From UBA4722 sp044221135 (lineage in GTDB: Bacteria; Pseudomonadota; Gammaproteobacteria; DSM-16500), in NCBI GenBank assembly GCA_044221135.1, contig JBGAPT010000004.1:33705-97704 (forward strand): 64,000 bases of DNA, in the 5' to 3' direction. A program made the position numbers and the translations under genes. This document shows positions 1 to 9,162 of the stretch, piece after piece (positions within the stretch are counted from its first letter, which is position 1; each line of letters begins with the position of its first letter). The notes under the pieces were generated by a model that saw nothing but the letters and a program-made list of their open reading frames with translations, was not told where the DNA came from and did not search any database.

Positions 1-2
1 TT

Positions 3-107
3 ACTGGGATCGCTGCTGCGAGTGCAGCTGTTTCACAGATATTTTTTGTTTTATTTTTATTTATATTTCTTTTGTTGGCGCTGGCGATTGTGCTTATAAA
101 AGAGTAG
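3..107 (+). CDS. C-terminal end of a probable MFS transporter (partial)
   Basis: The third forward frame is open from the window edge to a TAG at 105-107. It encodes about 34 residues: a short Ala/Ser-rich stretch, then one long hydrophobic segment rich in Phe, Leu and Ile, ending in Lys-Glu. That pattern is typical of the last membrane helix of major facilitator (DHA2-like) drug transporters. Only the tail is visible, so substrate and family cannot be fixed. It converges on dcp with a 46-bp gap. Confidence 0.45.
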   Translation, partial: TGIAAASAAVSQIFFVLFLFIFLLLALAIVLIKE

Positions 108-153
108 TCGATGTAAGCAGCAACAACAATTGTAATAAACGCTCTTAATAAAA

Positions 154-2298
154 TTACAATCCTCTGCGCTTTAACAACGGGCCTATATCAGGATCTGAGC
201 CCGTGAAATTGCGAAATAATAGTAATGGATCTTCGCTGGCACCACGTGAAAGCAATTGTGCGCGGAAATAATCGCCGTTTTTACGCTTTAAACCACCGTG
301 AACTTTGAACCATTCAACACTATCAGCATCCAGCACTTCACTCCAGAAATAAGAGTAATATCCAGCTGCATAATTTCCATCAAAATCGCCGCCAAAAATA
401 TGTGAAAAATAAGTGCTTCGATAACGTGGCGGCACGGGTGCAAAATCTACGCCCGCTTTTTGTAACGCAGCGGATTCAAATGCTAATACACCCTCTATAT
501 CAGGCACTTCTTCTACCGTTATTTGGTGCCATGCCTGATCAATTACATTTGCACTCACTAACTCAGTGGTTGCATGACCTTGATTGAATTTATCCGCCGC
601 TTGAATCTTTTTCAGCAAGTCTTTTGGAATCAATGCACCCGTTTGATAATGACGTGCATAATTGCGCAACACTTCAGGCCATGTAGCCCACATCTCATTG
701 ACTTGTGAAGGATACTCAACAAAGTCACGCGGCACATTCGTACCCGCAATCAATGGATATTTAACATCAGAAAATAAGCTATGCAGCGCATGTCCGAATT
801 CATGAAATGCGGTTCGTACTTCATCATGAGTTAATAAAGTAGGTTGCCCTGCAGCAGGTCTGGCAATATTCAAATGCATGCCAACTACCGGCTTTGTTCC
901 GCGCAAACCGTCTTGAGAATTGTATTCTGTTTCCCAAGCACCGCCGTTTTTATTGGTACGTGCATACATATCAACAATGAGAATACCAAGACGCGAACCA
1001 TCCTGATCAAATACATCAAATACACGCACTGTGAGTTCGTATACTGGCAAGTCATGACGTTCTTTCAACGTGATACCATAGAGTTTATGTGCTGCAAAAA
1101 ATACTCCATCTAGCAACACATGATTCAATTCAAAGTATGGCTTTAGCAAGGATTCATCAAAGTCATAACGCTTTTTCCGTACTTTTTCTGCATAAAATGC
1201 CCAGTCCGCTGCAGACAATTGAAAGCCGCCTTTTTCTTCATCGATAATGGCCTGCATTTCTGCAGCTTCATTACGCGCCTTAGCGATAGCGAGCGGTGCA
1301 ATTTGCCCTAGCATTTTATTGACGACATCCACAGAGCCCGCTGTTTGGTCAGCCAGTGCATACGCAGCAAAAGAAGGATATCCCAATAATGTCGCACGTT
1401 CCGCACGTTTTTTAGCAAGTGTCACTACATTGACACGTGTGTCATTATCACCGCCGTGATTACCGCGCTGCAATGAAGCATCCATGACTTTTTGACGAGT
1501 GTCGCGATGCGTGAGTTTAGCCAGAACTGCCTGGTCAGTGGTATTTTGTAAAGAAATTTTAAATTTGCTTGGATGACCGTCTATTTTCGCTTGCGCGGCG
1601 GCTGCATCTATTTCAGCGTCAGATAAACCAGCAAGGTCTTCACGCTTATCAACATACACGGATGATGCAGCGACTTCGCTCAGCGTCTTTTGCACGAAAT
1701 CCGTTTGCAGTGAGGCAATTTCTTCATTTAACGCTTTCAATTTTGCTTGATCAGCCATTGATAACTGAGCACCCGCACGCACAAAATCTTGATAATAGCG
1801 CCACAACACACGTTTTTCCTGTGGTCCAAGATCCAGTGTATTACGTGCATTGTAAAGTGTTTCAATCCGTGCAAATAATTTGGCGTTCAAAAAAATTGCA
1901 TCTTGCTGAGCAGCGAGTTTAGGCGCGAGCTCACGCTGCAATTTTTGCATGGCTGGATTTGTATTAGCACTGCATAAATTGACAAATATCGCCTTAACAC
2001 GGTCAAATAGCACGCTACTTCTTTCTAATGCAATAATTGTATTTTCAAACGTTGCTTTCTCTGGATTATTTGCAATCACATCGATTTCTTGCAATTGTTC
2101 TGTCATGCCTTTTGCAAAAGCAGGCGCAAAATCTGAATCTTTGATTAAATCAAATCGCGGATAATGCAGTGGTAATGTACTTTCAGTGAATAATGGATTT
2201 TCATTTACAACAGTTTGTTGTGAATGAGAGGATGTTGCATCCGCTTGACAGCTTGTTGATATCGCTAAAATAGTCACTAATAGATACTCTCTGAACAT
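154..2298 (-). CDS. dcp: Peptidyl-dipeptidase Dcp (M3 zinc metallopeptidase)
   Basis: This 714-residue protein is full length for the M3A family, which removes C-terminal dipeptides from oligopeptides. The zinc motif HEFGHALH lies near residue 496, and the family-typical segments AFHEFGHALHSLF and YYSYFWSEVLDAD are intact. The N-terminus is hydrophobic (LLVTILAISTSC) and could be a signal peptide or weak lipobox; the -3 Ser makes the lipobox doubtful. Enterobacterial Dcp is periplasmic or cytoplasmic. No clear ribosome site precedes the ATG. The gene stands alone and converges on a transporter tail. It is one of several peptidases in the window, consistent with peptide scavenging. The family call is certain; the choice of Dcp over oligopeptidase A rests on overall similarity and the exported N-terminus. 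Confidence 0.92.
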   Translation of the reverse strand: MFREYLLVTILAISTSCQADATSSHSQQTVVNENPLFTESTLPLHYPRFDLIKDSDFAPAFAKGMTEQLQEIDVIANNPEKATFENTIIALERSSVLFDRVKAIFVNLCSANTNPAMQKLQRELAPKLAAQQDAIFLNAKLFARIETLYNARNTLDLGPQEKRVLWRYYQDFVRAGAQLSMADQAKLKALNEEIASLQTDFVQKTLSEVAASSVYVDKREDLAGLSDAEIDAAAAQAKIDGHPSKFKISLQNTTDQAVLAKLTHRDTRQKVMDASLQRGNHGGDNDTRVNVVTLAKKRAERATLLGYPSFAAYALADQTAGSVDVVNKMLGQIAPLAIAKARNEAAEMQAIIDEEKGGFQLSAADWAFYAEKVRKKRYDFDESLLKPYFELNHVLLDGVFFAAHKLYGITLKERHDLPVYELTVRVFDVFDQDGSRLGILIVDMYARTNKNGGAWETEYNSQDGLRGTKPVVGMHLNIARPAAGQPTLLTHDEVRTAFHEFGHALHSLFSDVKYPLIAGTNVPRDFVEYPSQVNEMWATWPEVLRNYARHYQTGALIPKDLLKKIQAADKFNQGHATTELVSANVIDQAWHQITVEEVPDIEGVLAFESAALQKAGVDFAPVPPRYRSTYFSHIFGGDFDGNYAAGYYSYFWSEVLDADSVEWFKVHGGLKRKNGDYFRAQLLSRGASEDPLLLFRNFTGSDPDIGPLLKRRGL

Positions 2299-2369
2299 AA
2301 TAGTTTTTTCGCCGATATTAAATAAAAGTTACTTATTCTATTACAATGTCCATAGGTAAATCAATGAAT

Positions 2370-2480
2370 TGCTTTGCTTCGCTCGCAATCTAATGTATCG
2401 CCACGAAATTTGCTTCCTATTCAGCCGTCATTGCGAGCAGGCAGCGTTTATGAAGATAATCCAGTTTGTAATGACAGTTT
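2370..2480. repeat. Degenerate dispersed REP-like sequence (CGTCATTGCGAGC type)
   Basis: The gap between dcp and the M15 peptidase gene contains TTCGCTCGCAAT, CACGAAATTTGCT and CCGTCATTGCGAGCAGG. The same words recur near 12452, 24437, 29826, 30083 and 48453. It is noncoding REP-type material; the short open frame across it is not a gene. Confidence 0.5.
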
Positions 2481-2595
2481 AGATAAAGCAGAGTATTATC
2501 TTTGCAAAGCTATAGTAGAAAATAAATTTTTTAGCCGTTATAGTATAAATAAACTTTGCGGTCCTTTTTAATAAATTAATTTTTGGAATTAAATC

Positions 2596-3276
2596 ATGAA
2601 AATATATTTTTATTTTCTATTATTGCTCTTACTATTTTCTTCTGCCGCATTTTCAGAAACATCAGAATATAACATGCCTAAATTTGAAAATAACATTCAT
2701 CCTATCCCCGCCGCTACACAAGAAATCATGAAAAAATACACATGGAGACCCGGTTGCCCTGTCGCGTTAGATGATTTAGTAGAAGTAAAATTATCTTATT
2801 TTGGCTTTGATCACAGAACTCATCAAGGGATTTTAATTGTGAATAAAGCAAGGGCAGATGAAGTGGTCAGTATTTTCGAAGCCCTTTATTATTATCAATT
2901 CCCAATTGAACGAATGGAACCGATGGATATATTTCAAGGTGATGATAATGCAGCAATGGAAGCAAATAACACATCTGCATTCAATTGCAGAGCTGTAACA
3001 GGCCAGCCAGGTGTCTTTTCTCAACATAGTTATGGTTACGCAATTGATATTAACACGTTAATCAATCCTTATGTGAAAGGCGATAAAATATTACCTCCCT
3101 CTGGAAAACAATATGTTGATAGAACTCAACCTTATCCAGGAAAAATTACAAAAGATAGTTTTATATATAATGAATTTAAAAAACGTGGTTGGGATTGGGG
3201 TGGAGACTGGTCTAACTTACAAGACTATCAACACTTTGAGAAAAGAGCGAACGGTGATTTGCGGTTGCCTATGTAA
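2596..3276 (+). CDS. Exported M15-family D-Ala-D-Ala carboxypeptidase-like peptidase
   Basis: The 226-residue protein has an N-terminal signal peptide (hydrophobic residues 5-19). The zinc-site pattern of M15C/VanY-type peptidases is present: His144 in SQHSYGYAIDIN, Asp151, and His213 in DYQHFEK preceded by the catalytic acid. Such enzymes trim peptidoglycan stem peptides in the periplasm or act as endolysin-type L-alanyl-D-glutamate peptidases. The C-terminal GWDWGGDW segment before the last zinc ligand is typical of the family. The gene is monocistronic and converges on the J-domain gene at 3341. Exact bond specificity cannot be told from sequence. Confidence 0.85.
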   Translation: MKIYFYFLLLLLLFSSAAFSETSEYNMPKFENNIHPIPAATQEIMKKYTWRPGCPVALDDLVEVKLSYFGFDHRTHQGILIVNKARADEVVSIFEALYYYQFPIERMEPMDIFQGDDNAAMEANNTSAFNCRAVTGQPGVFSQHSYGYAIDINTLINPYVKGDKILPPSGKQYVDRTQPYPGKITKDSFIYNEFKKRGWDWGGDWSNLQDYQHFEKRANGDLRLPM

Positions 3277-3300
3277 AACACCCACTGTTACAATGATATT

Positions 3301-3327
3301 GAGCCGATTATCTTATTTAATTGGCTC
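3301..3327. terminator. Hairpin between convergent genes
   Basis: GAGCCGATT at 3301-3309 pairs with AATTGGCTC at 3319-3327 with one G-U, around a 9-nt loop. It sits exactly between two convergent stop codons. There is no clear T-run, so it may be a weak or factor-dependent terminator. Confidence 0.35.
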
Positions 3328-3340
3328 ATGATGACAGAGT

Positions 3341-4903
3341 TTACTTTTGCTGTTTTTTACTCGGATTAGGAACTAGATTTGCTTTTTTCAATACCTGCTC
3401 TCCCTTTTTCACAGCATCCTGTAATGGATTGGAATGAAGAAACATGTAAGAATTTGTGTTTAACTTATTTGATACAGAATCCATTGCCATAATAGATACC
3501 CCCATGGCCAACAAGGGCAAAGTGGATAGTTTACCCACTTCTAAAACTACCCCTGCGGCTGATAATCCTAAGTAATTAATACCTTTTACTATTAATGCAA
3601 GATAATAATTAAATTTGCTTGACTGCTTCATTATATTCTCTATTTGAGTCGTATCTTGTGTTGTAATGGCTTCTTGCATTGCATCGATCATTTTGCAATA
3701 CTCCCTGACTTTATCATCTCTGACTCGACCATGAGTACCAAGAGCAGAAGAAAAATCAGACTGGATTTCACCGATGATAGCTTGACTATATTGCACGATA
3801 GGTTGTAATGCAGCAAGATCAGCAGGCTCCAGGTTATTGATTGGATTGCTTGTAAAAATTCTAGTATGAAGAGCAGAATCCGGTGGTATCTTCTGCACGA
3901 CTTTTTTCATAAGAGAATCTTCTGGCAAATCTTGGATTTGCTTTGTCGTCATTAAGTGCATTAAAGTGACGCAGAGACGCGTGAGCTTTGTATTTAAATC
4001 ATCTATTGTAGGATGTTCATCTTCATTTATCAAATGCTTATACTGTTTGTTTATCTTTATTTTCCCTAAAATTTCTTGAAAAGAATTTTTTCCTTTTTTT
4101 ACTTCTTCGTTTAATGAATGTGAACGCAGTATAAGCGAACTTTTTTTATCTAACTGAGGTATCTCATTCATCAACAGATAAGAAGCCGTTAATGCAATAA
4201 TATAGGGTGCGGTCATTGGAACAAAATTCAGCGCCAGGATAAGAGAGAATTTCCCTAATTTTTTAATATTTTTAGCTATTAAGTTAAGATAATAATCAAA
4301 TTTGCTTGAGCTCTCCCGGATATTATCTATGCTTGTCGTATCTCCTGTGGTGACAGTCTTTTGTATTGCAGCAACAGTATCAATGTATTCATCGATTTTA
4401 TCTTCTTCTAGTTGTCTATGAGTACTCACTTCCGACATGATCTCTCCAAGGATTTTTTCGCTATAATTGACAATAGCAAATAACCTGTCTTTCTCTTTTT
4501 TATTTAATCCATTGATCGGATTATTGTTGAAAAGCCTGGCATACAACGCAGAATCAACAGGTATCTTATCAATCATCATTTTAATAACAGCGTGTTGGGG
4601 TAGCTTCTTTATTTGCTGTGTCGTCATGAGTTGCATTAATATAATTCGTAATCCTACAACATCTTCTTTTAATTTATTTATTTTTCTATTTCTTCCAGCT
4701 TGAATAACGATATCGTATTGACTTCTGTCCGTTTGATTAGACAATGTTGTATACGCTAACTGGATAAATGCCAATCTTCCTGGATTGCCTTCATTTTTTT
4801 TTAATGCACGATGATAAGCCAGCTCAATTTCTTCTTGAGTTGCTGTTTCTTTGATACCTAAAAGGAAATAATAATTTCCGGAGGATACTTTGTGAGCTTT
4901 CAT
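3341..4903 (-). CDS. Degenerate J-domain protein with duplicated membrane module; effector candidate
   Basis: I set the start at the ATG at 4903 (520 residues) because AGAGG lies 7 nt upstream; an in-frame start at 4930 also exists. Residues 10-65 have the J-domain layout (YYFLLGIKETATQEEIELAY ... QYD), but the HPD motif needed to stimulate Hsp70 is missing (HRALKKNEGN instead). The rest is an internal duplication: roughly residues 84-285 and 300-500 align, sharing MTT.QI..LP, KIP.DSAL..R.F..NPIN, SSKF.YYL.LI and a hydrophobic pair ending in a membrane-like segment. A related gene with an intact J-domain lies across the permease at 6545. Function unknown; J-domain proteins with orphan tails are common among secreted effectors of intracellular bacteria, so this is a candidate only. 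Confidence 0.7.
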   Translation of the reverse strand: MKAHKVSSGNYYFLLGIKETATQEEIELAYHRALKKNEGNPGRLAFIQLAYTTLSNQTDRSQYDIVIQAGRNRKINKLKEDVVGLRIILMQLMTTQQIKKLPQHAVIKMMIDKIPVDSALYARLFNNNPINGLNKKEKDRLFAIVNYSEKILGEIMSEVSTHRQLEEDKIDEYIDTVAAIQKTVTTGDTTSIDNIRESSSKFDYYLNLIAKNIKKLGKFSLILALNFVPMTAPYIIALTASYLLMNEIPQLDKKSSLILRSHSLNEEVKKGKNSFQEILGKIKINKQYKHLINEDEHPTIDDLNTKLTRLCVTLMHLMTTKQIQDLPEDSLMKKVVQKIPPDSALHTRIFTSNPINNLEPADLAALQPIVQYSQAIIGEIQSDFSSALGTHGRVRDDKVREYCKMIDAMQEAITTQDTTQIENIMKQSSKFNYYLALIVKGINYLGLSAAGVVLEVGKLSTLPLLAMGVSIMAMDSVSNKLNTNSYMFLHSNPLQDAVKKGEQVLKKANLVPNPSKKQQK

Positions 4904-4948
4904 GATCATGCCTCTTTTATTAAGTAACATTCAGTGAGACCATTTTAA

Positions 4949-4964
4949 GTATAGTTTGTTATAC
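4949..4964. promoter_or_regulatory. Short palindrome upstream of J-domain gene
   Basis: GTATA-N6-TATAC lies about 46 bp upstream of the start at 4903, within the divergent region shared with the permease gene. It could be an operator. The half sites are short, so chance is possible. Confidence 0.25.
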
Positions 4965-5151
4965 AATTTTTTCTTTGGCTGGTAAAAGACATGTATTTTC
5001 ATAGAGTTAATGCGATATTGGAGGAATATATAAAACAGCAGCGTGCACTAAGTAGCTAGAAATCTCACATTTTGAAGTATATAATCTTAAGTTCGGTAGT
5101 GAGAACTAACTCCCGAATGAATGAACGTAATGACTCAGATAAGGAAATCTG

Positions 5152-6552
5152 ATGAGCCTCTTCCGCACTAAGCCTCTCAATCATAATGTACATGACCATA
5201 CTACACTGCATCGCTGCTTAACCGCCTTCGACCTGACTCTTCTCGGCATCGGTGCGATTATTGGTGCAGGCATATTTGTTTTAACAGGTATTGCTGCGGC
5301 TTTGAAAGCGGGCCCTGCAATTAGTGTATCTTATGTCGTGGCGGGCCTAGCCGCGATGTTTGCTGCTTTGTCTTATGCTGAGCTCAGTGCGAGCATAGGA
5401 GGAAGTGGCAGTGCTTATAATTATGCGTATACCAGTTTTGGCGAACTGATAGCATGGATCATAGGTTGGGCACTGATCTTAGAATATGCGATGGGTGTTG
5501 CAACAGTTGCTGTAGGCTGGGCAGCGTATGTGAATAATTTACTTCAGGCTTTACACATTCCTTTTTCACATTATTTAACTCAAGATCCATTCTCAGGCGG
5601 CGTTATTAATTTTCCTGCAGCCGCTATCATTATTCTACTTGCTGCAATATTATGTATAGGCACCAAACAAAGTGCGATTTTTAATGCCATCATCGTCGTG
5701 ATTAAATTAGTAACCATTGGTATTTTTATTGCAATTGCTGCCAATCATGTAGATATACATAACTGGGCCAACTTTAATCCTTTCGGTATAAACGGGATAG
5801 CACAAGGTGCTGCATTTATTTTCTTTGCTTACATAGGATTTGATGCGTTATCGACTGCAGCAGAAGAAAGTATTAATCCACAACGCAATTTACCCATTGG
5901 AATTATTCTTTCTCTCAGTATTTGTACCCTCATTTATATTATCGTTTCACTCTTACTCACTGGGATCGTACCTTACACTACATTAAATGTTGCATCACCC
6001 GTAGCCGATGCCATGCTACGTATTGGTTATCCTGCTATTGCCGGTATTATTTCTGTTGGTGCGATCGCAGGGCTCACCACCGTCATACTGGTACTCTATT
6101 ATGGTTTAACTAGAATACTATTTGCTATTTCACGCGATGGTTTATTGCCGCGTTATTTTTCTCAGTTAAATCTAAAAACAAAAACACCTATTAAGATTAT
6201 CTGGATAACAGGTATTATTATGACAAGTATTGCAGGATTAGTTCCCATAGAAGATTTAGCAGAGTTAGTGAATATTGGTACGTTGACTGCATTTACTTTT
6301 GTTTGTGGTGGATTGATCGTATTGCGCTGGAAACATCCGGAATTACCGCGTCCTTTTAAATTACCTTGGAATCCATTGATCCCATTATTAGGCATGATTT
6401 TTTGTATTTATTTAATGGTTAATTTGTCATTAGCAACGTGGCAGCGATTTATTATTTGGATGGTGATTGGGATAGTGGTTTATTTTGCATATAGCAGAAG
6501 AAAAAGTGCATTGGCGGTTGCTGAAAAAAATAAGGGAGATACTGATGGCTAA
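5152..6552 (+). CDS. APC-family amino-acid permease (YfnA/CAT-like)
   Basis: The 466-residue protein has about 12 predicted membrane helices. The family signature in helix 1 is clear (GIGAIIGAGIFVLTG), as are FFAYIGFDALSTAAEE and the LPRPFKLPWNPLIPLLG segment before the last helices. This matches the cationic amino-acid transporter (CAT)/YfnA branch of the APC superfamily, which imports amino acids across the inner membrane by proton symport or exchange. AAGGA precedes the ATG. Its last 8 bp overlap the ATG of the downstream J-domain gene, indicating translational coupling. The substrate cannot be read from sequence. Confidence 0.88.
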   Translation: MSLFRTKPLNHNVHDHTTLHRCLTAFDLTLLGIGAIIGAGIFVLTGIAAALKAGPAISVSYVVAGLAAMFAALSYAELSASIGGSGSAYNYAYTSFGELIAWIIGWALILEYAMGVATVAVGWAAYVNNLLQALHIPFSHYLTQDPFSGGVINFPAAAIIILLAAILCIGTKQSAIFNAIIVVIKLVTIGIFIAIAANHVDIHNWANFNPFGINGIAQGAAFIFFAYIGFDALSTAAEESINPQRNLPIGIILSLSICTLIYIIVSLLLTGIVPYTTLNVASPVADAMLRIGYPAIAGIISVGAIAGLTTVILVLYYGLTRILFAISRDGLLPRYFSQLNLKTKTPIKIIWITGIIMTSIAGLVPIEDLAELVNIGTLTAFTFVCGGLIVLRWKHPELPRPFKLPWNPLIPLLGMIFCIYLMVNLSLATWQRFIIWMVIGIVVYFAYSRRKSALAVAEKNKGDTDG

Positions 6553-7435
6553 TAGTCGCGAGTCTTACTATAATATTCTAGGGATAGAAAAAAATGCGAA
6601 CGTGGAGGAGATCAAAAAAGCTTATTATACTTTAGCCTTATCATACCATCCAGATAAAACTAATAATGACCCAAAAAAAACAGCACGCTTTAAAAAAATT
6701 CAAGAAGCTTATGAGTGTTTATCGGATCCCTTAAAAAGACAGGACTATGATCGCACGGCCTTAGAAGAACTAGTAAACAAATTTGCAGAACACATGTTTG
6801 ACGAAACATTCGTTGACTCTACTGCTTTACTTGGAACTAGCATTGAGGTTTTAAGCATTACAGACCCTACTATTTTAACTCGATTACATTTATTAATCAC
6901 AGCCATCAATAACGACAAAGCGGTGTGGAACAAATCAACCAGCTTACTAGAGGGTAATACACTTCAAAAGCAGCAATATATTAATGCTGTTGCATCCAGT
7001 GTTCAGCTTGCAACAAAGGGGGAATTTAATGATGCTGAGAAAACAATCTTCATTGATGTATTGAAAAGCGCAACAGAGAGCATCACTAAACCAACTCCTG
7101 AGAACCTGAAAAAATTCGAAGAAGATCAAGCTAAGCTAGACGAAATGCTTGATAAAAACACGGATACTTATTTTTTAGTTAGAGTATTTTGTAAAGCAGT
7201 TGCTTTTACAGCAGTGCTTTATTTCACTGCGGGCGTAATACCACCAAGCCTATTTGCACTTTGGGTTGTTCCAACCGCTTTTGAAAAAAATACTTCAAAC
7301 AAATTAAAAGAAAATGACAAGGCGATAATGAAAACAAGTTACAAAGGAATTTTTGAAGCGCAGAAAAAAAAGGGAGGGCACGGTACTGGGGGCACGTCTA
7401 CCTCTACCACGAAAAAACTGCCTCCGTCATCTTAA
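6545..7435 (+). CDS. J-domain protein with orphan membrane tail; effector candidate
   Basis: The start at 6545 is supported by GGGAG 6 nt upstream and by the J-domain beginning immediately (296 residues). Residues 7-72 form a canonical J-domain with HPD at 35-37 (ALSYHPDKTNND) and the QEAYECLSDPLKRQDYD end, so it should stimulate an Hsp70 ATPase. There is no G/F region and no zinc-finger domain, so it is not DnaJ itself. The rest is helical with one hydrophobic stretch near 220-250 and a Gly/Thr/Ser-rich tail. The architecture resembles the protein at 3341, and the two genes flank one permease. The gene overlaps the permease stop by 8 bp. The Hsp70 partner, bacterial or host, is unknown. Confidence 0.75.
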   Translation: MANSRESYYNILGIEKNANVEEIKKAYYTLALSYHPDKTNNDPKKTARFKKIQEAYECLSDPLKRQDYDRTALEELVNKFAEHMFDETFVDSTALLGTSIEVLSITDPTILTRLHLLITAINNDKAVWNKSTSLLEGNTLQKQQYINAVASSVQLATKGEFNDAEKTIFIDVLKSATESITKPTPENLKKFEEDQAKLDEMLDKNTDTYFLVRVFCKAVAFTAVLYFTAGVIPPSLFALWVVPTAFEKNTSNKLKENDKAIMKTSYKGIFEAQKKKGGHGTGGTSTSTTKKLPPSS

Positions 7436-7480
7436 TGACACAACCAAGGCAGATGGGCTATTATTTTTAACTGGATTCTT

Positions 7481-7588
7481 TTTAAACCAACTCAATTAAT
7501 TAGATTTATTAAATTACTAATTAATGTTTACTTTTGATTTCAAAATAACTAATATCGCTAAGGTTGTAAAATAATAGGCTATAATGCT
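7481..7588 (+). repeat. Direct repeat copy 1 of duplicated upstream region
   Basis: About 108 bp starting TTTAAAC and ending GGCTATAATGCTAT is repeated at 7648-7756 with roughly 85 percent identity. It contains TTACTAATTAAT, AATAACTAATATCGCT and a good -10 (TATAAT). Copy 1 has no gene of its own and ends 195 bp before the next start. Confidence 0.75.
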
Positions 7589-7647
7589 ATAGCTTGATTT
7601 CAACTTTCCTATTTCCCGACGTTCCCCTCTGTTTGAATTGAATTCAC

Positions 7648-7756
7648 TTTAAACTAAATCAACAAATTAGATTCATTAAATTACTAATTAATATTTACTT
7701 TTGTTTTTAAAATAACTAATATCGCTCTGGTTGTAAAATAATAGGCTATAAAGCCA
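7648..7756 (+). promoter_or_regulatory. Direct repeat copy 2, likely promoter region of the 7784 gene
   Basis: This second copy of the duplicated block ends with GGCTATAAAG just upstream of the ribosome site GAGAGGA. The AT-rich TTAATTAA-like words repeated in each copy could bind an activator. The duplication suggests tandem promoters or operator sites. Confidence 0.5.
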
Positions 7757-7783
7757 TCACAAAAACGAGAGAGGATAATAACA

Positions 7784-8929
7784 ATGGGTACAAACACGTC
7801 CCGAAGATATAAAACAAGAAGTTCTGTGCGAAAAAAAAATAGAAAAAGTCGTTTATTTGAGCCATTGAAACTCATTAAAAAATATGGCCCCAACGGATTA
7901 TGGGGAATGCGTACGGATCACGCTAAAACATTTAAAAATGAAAAAGGTGAAACGACGGAACTCAAAACAGCGGCCGTTATCCTTGAGAATGGCATTACAC
8001 TAAAAGACCCTGCAAAATTAGAGCAAGTTAAGGCCCTATATAATGAAAATATAAAAAACATACCCTCTAATAGGCCCATCACAGTGACTAAAGTCTCTGA
8101 AAATGGCATACCGATCGAAGGACACACGCCTAAAAAAACAAAGATGTATTGTGAATCTACCACAGGCGTTATGGCCCATTTTTATAATAGACCGCCGCGA
8201 GAAAAACTGGATCAGTCGCCTAAACTAAAAAAAGATTTCCATAAATCCATTGAGTATCAAACAACCCCGGCGGTGACTGAACCTGTGAAGGAACAGTGTT
8301 TTGCTTTGCATAAACATTCGCATTCTAATCCAAAGAAACGTACAACACACCCCATGAAAATTTCAGCTGATGCTTATTCTAGTGCAGCGGGTTATAGCTC
8401 ACCTTCTAAACCGAAAAAAAGAAGAAAAAAAGCACTCACGAAAAGAACCGCATGGGACAATGGTATGGAGTGGGGCCATCTAAAAGACCATGCTTCTTTT
8501 GGTGATAACACATCTAAGAATATGGGTATCATGCGATTTAGTACGAATACGCGTATGATATTAAGCGCTAAAACACATCGAAAACTGGCTTCAAAATACG
8601 GTAAAGCGCTTGCGAATGTACAGTGTCCTCTGAAAACTGACGGAACACATGCAACACATATTGTGCAACGTGTTAACTATCATATTGCTGTCAAAGATGT
8701 GTTGCATCTTCGCTATGCATTAAAAAATACTCGAACAAATCCTCATACAACAGAAAAGGCTTATTCAGATGCACTCGACTCTGCGTTGATGAATGCGATA
8801 GAGAAACCTGCTGAACCCATTGCTCCTGTACTGAAAGGGAATACTGCTAAAAAAAGGTCACTGAATCCAAGCCGTGAAGAGTATTTAGAAGCGGTGGAAA
8901 GTACTGTGAGGAGGAGGATAAAATTTTAG
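7784..8929 (+). CDS. Orphan basic protein with NLS-like cluster and possible His-Me-finger nuclease motif
   Basis: The 381-residue protein is strongly basic and has no signal peptide or membrane segment. GAGAGGA lies 10 nt before the ATG. Residues 209-221 (KPKKRRKKALTKR) look like a bipartite nuclear localisation signal, and residues 7-22 are also Arg/Lys-rich. Directly after comes EWGHLKDHASFGD (229-241) and, about 12 residues later, FSTNTRMIL (252-260). The spacing W-x-H ... N-x-x-M resembles the histidine and metal-binding asparagine of His-Me-finger endonucleases, with His232 and Asn255 as candidate residues. I do not recognise the full-length family. If both readings hold, it would be a nuclease aimed at the host nucleus; a chance similarity remains possible. 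The gene is monocistronic behind a duplicated promoter. Confidence 0.55.
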   Translation: MGTNTSRRYKTRSSVRKKNRKSRLFEPLKLIKKYGPNGLWGMRTDHAKTFKNEKGETTELKTAAVILENGITLKDPAKLEQVKALYNENIKNIPSNRPITVTKVSENGIPIEGHTPKKTKMYCESTTGVMAHFYNRPPREKLDQSPKLKKDFHKSIEYQTTPAVTEPVKEQCFALHKHSHSNPKKRTTHPMKISADAYSSAAGYSSPSKPKKRRKKALTKRTAWDNGMEWGHLKDHASFGDNTSKNMGIMRFSTNTRMILSAKTHRKLASKYGKALANVQCPLKTDGTHATHIVQRVNYHIAVKDVLHLRYALKNTRTNPHTTEKAYSDALDSALMNAIEKPAEPIAPVLKGNTAKKRSLNPSREEYLEAVESTVRRRIKF

Positions 8930-9027
8930 TGTTTCATTTCTACTGTGTCATCTCCTCTCTCACAGTGCCATCTCTGCTCTCCTTGTGTCATCCCCCTTTC
9001 CGCTTTGTCATTCCCGCTTTCTACTAT

Positions 9028-9162
9028 GTCATCCCCGCGAAGGCGGGGACCCATCATGACTTCTCTCCTTCACTACCTTATTTCTTGATCATTCAATTTC
9101 AATTGTACTCATTATTGTTTGGTGATATTTGCAGGATGGGTCCCCGCCTTCGCGGGGATGAC
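9028..9162. repeat. Family A palindromic element, copy 1
   Basis: A 135-bp element has ends GTCATCCCCGCG and CGCGGGGATGAC, 25-28 bp inverted arms and an AT-rich core (TTTCTTGATCATTCAATTTC). Flanking 19-21 bp units on both sides mirror one another, for example a GAAAGCGG unit ending ATGAC on each side. It fills most of the 8930-9295 gap, which holds no gene. Confidence 0.9.
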
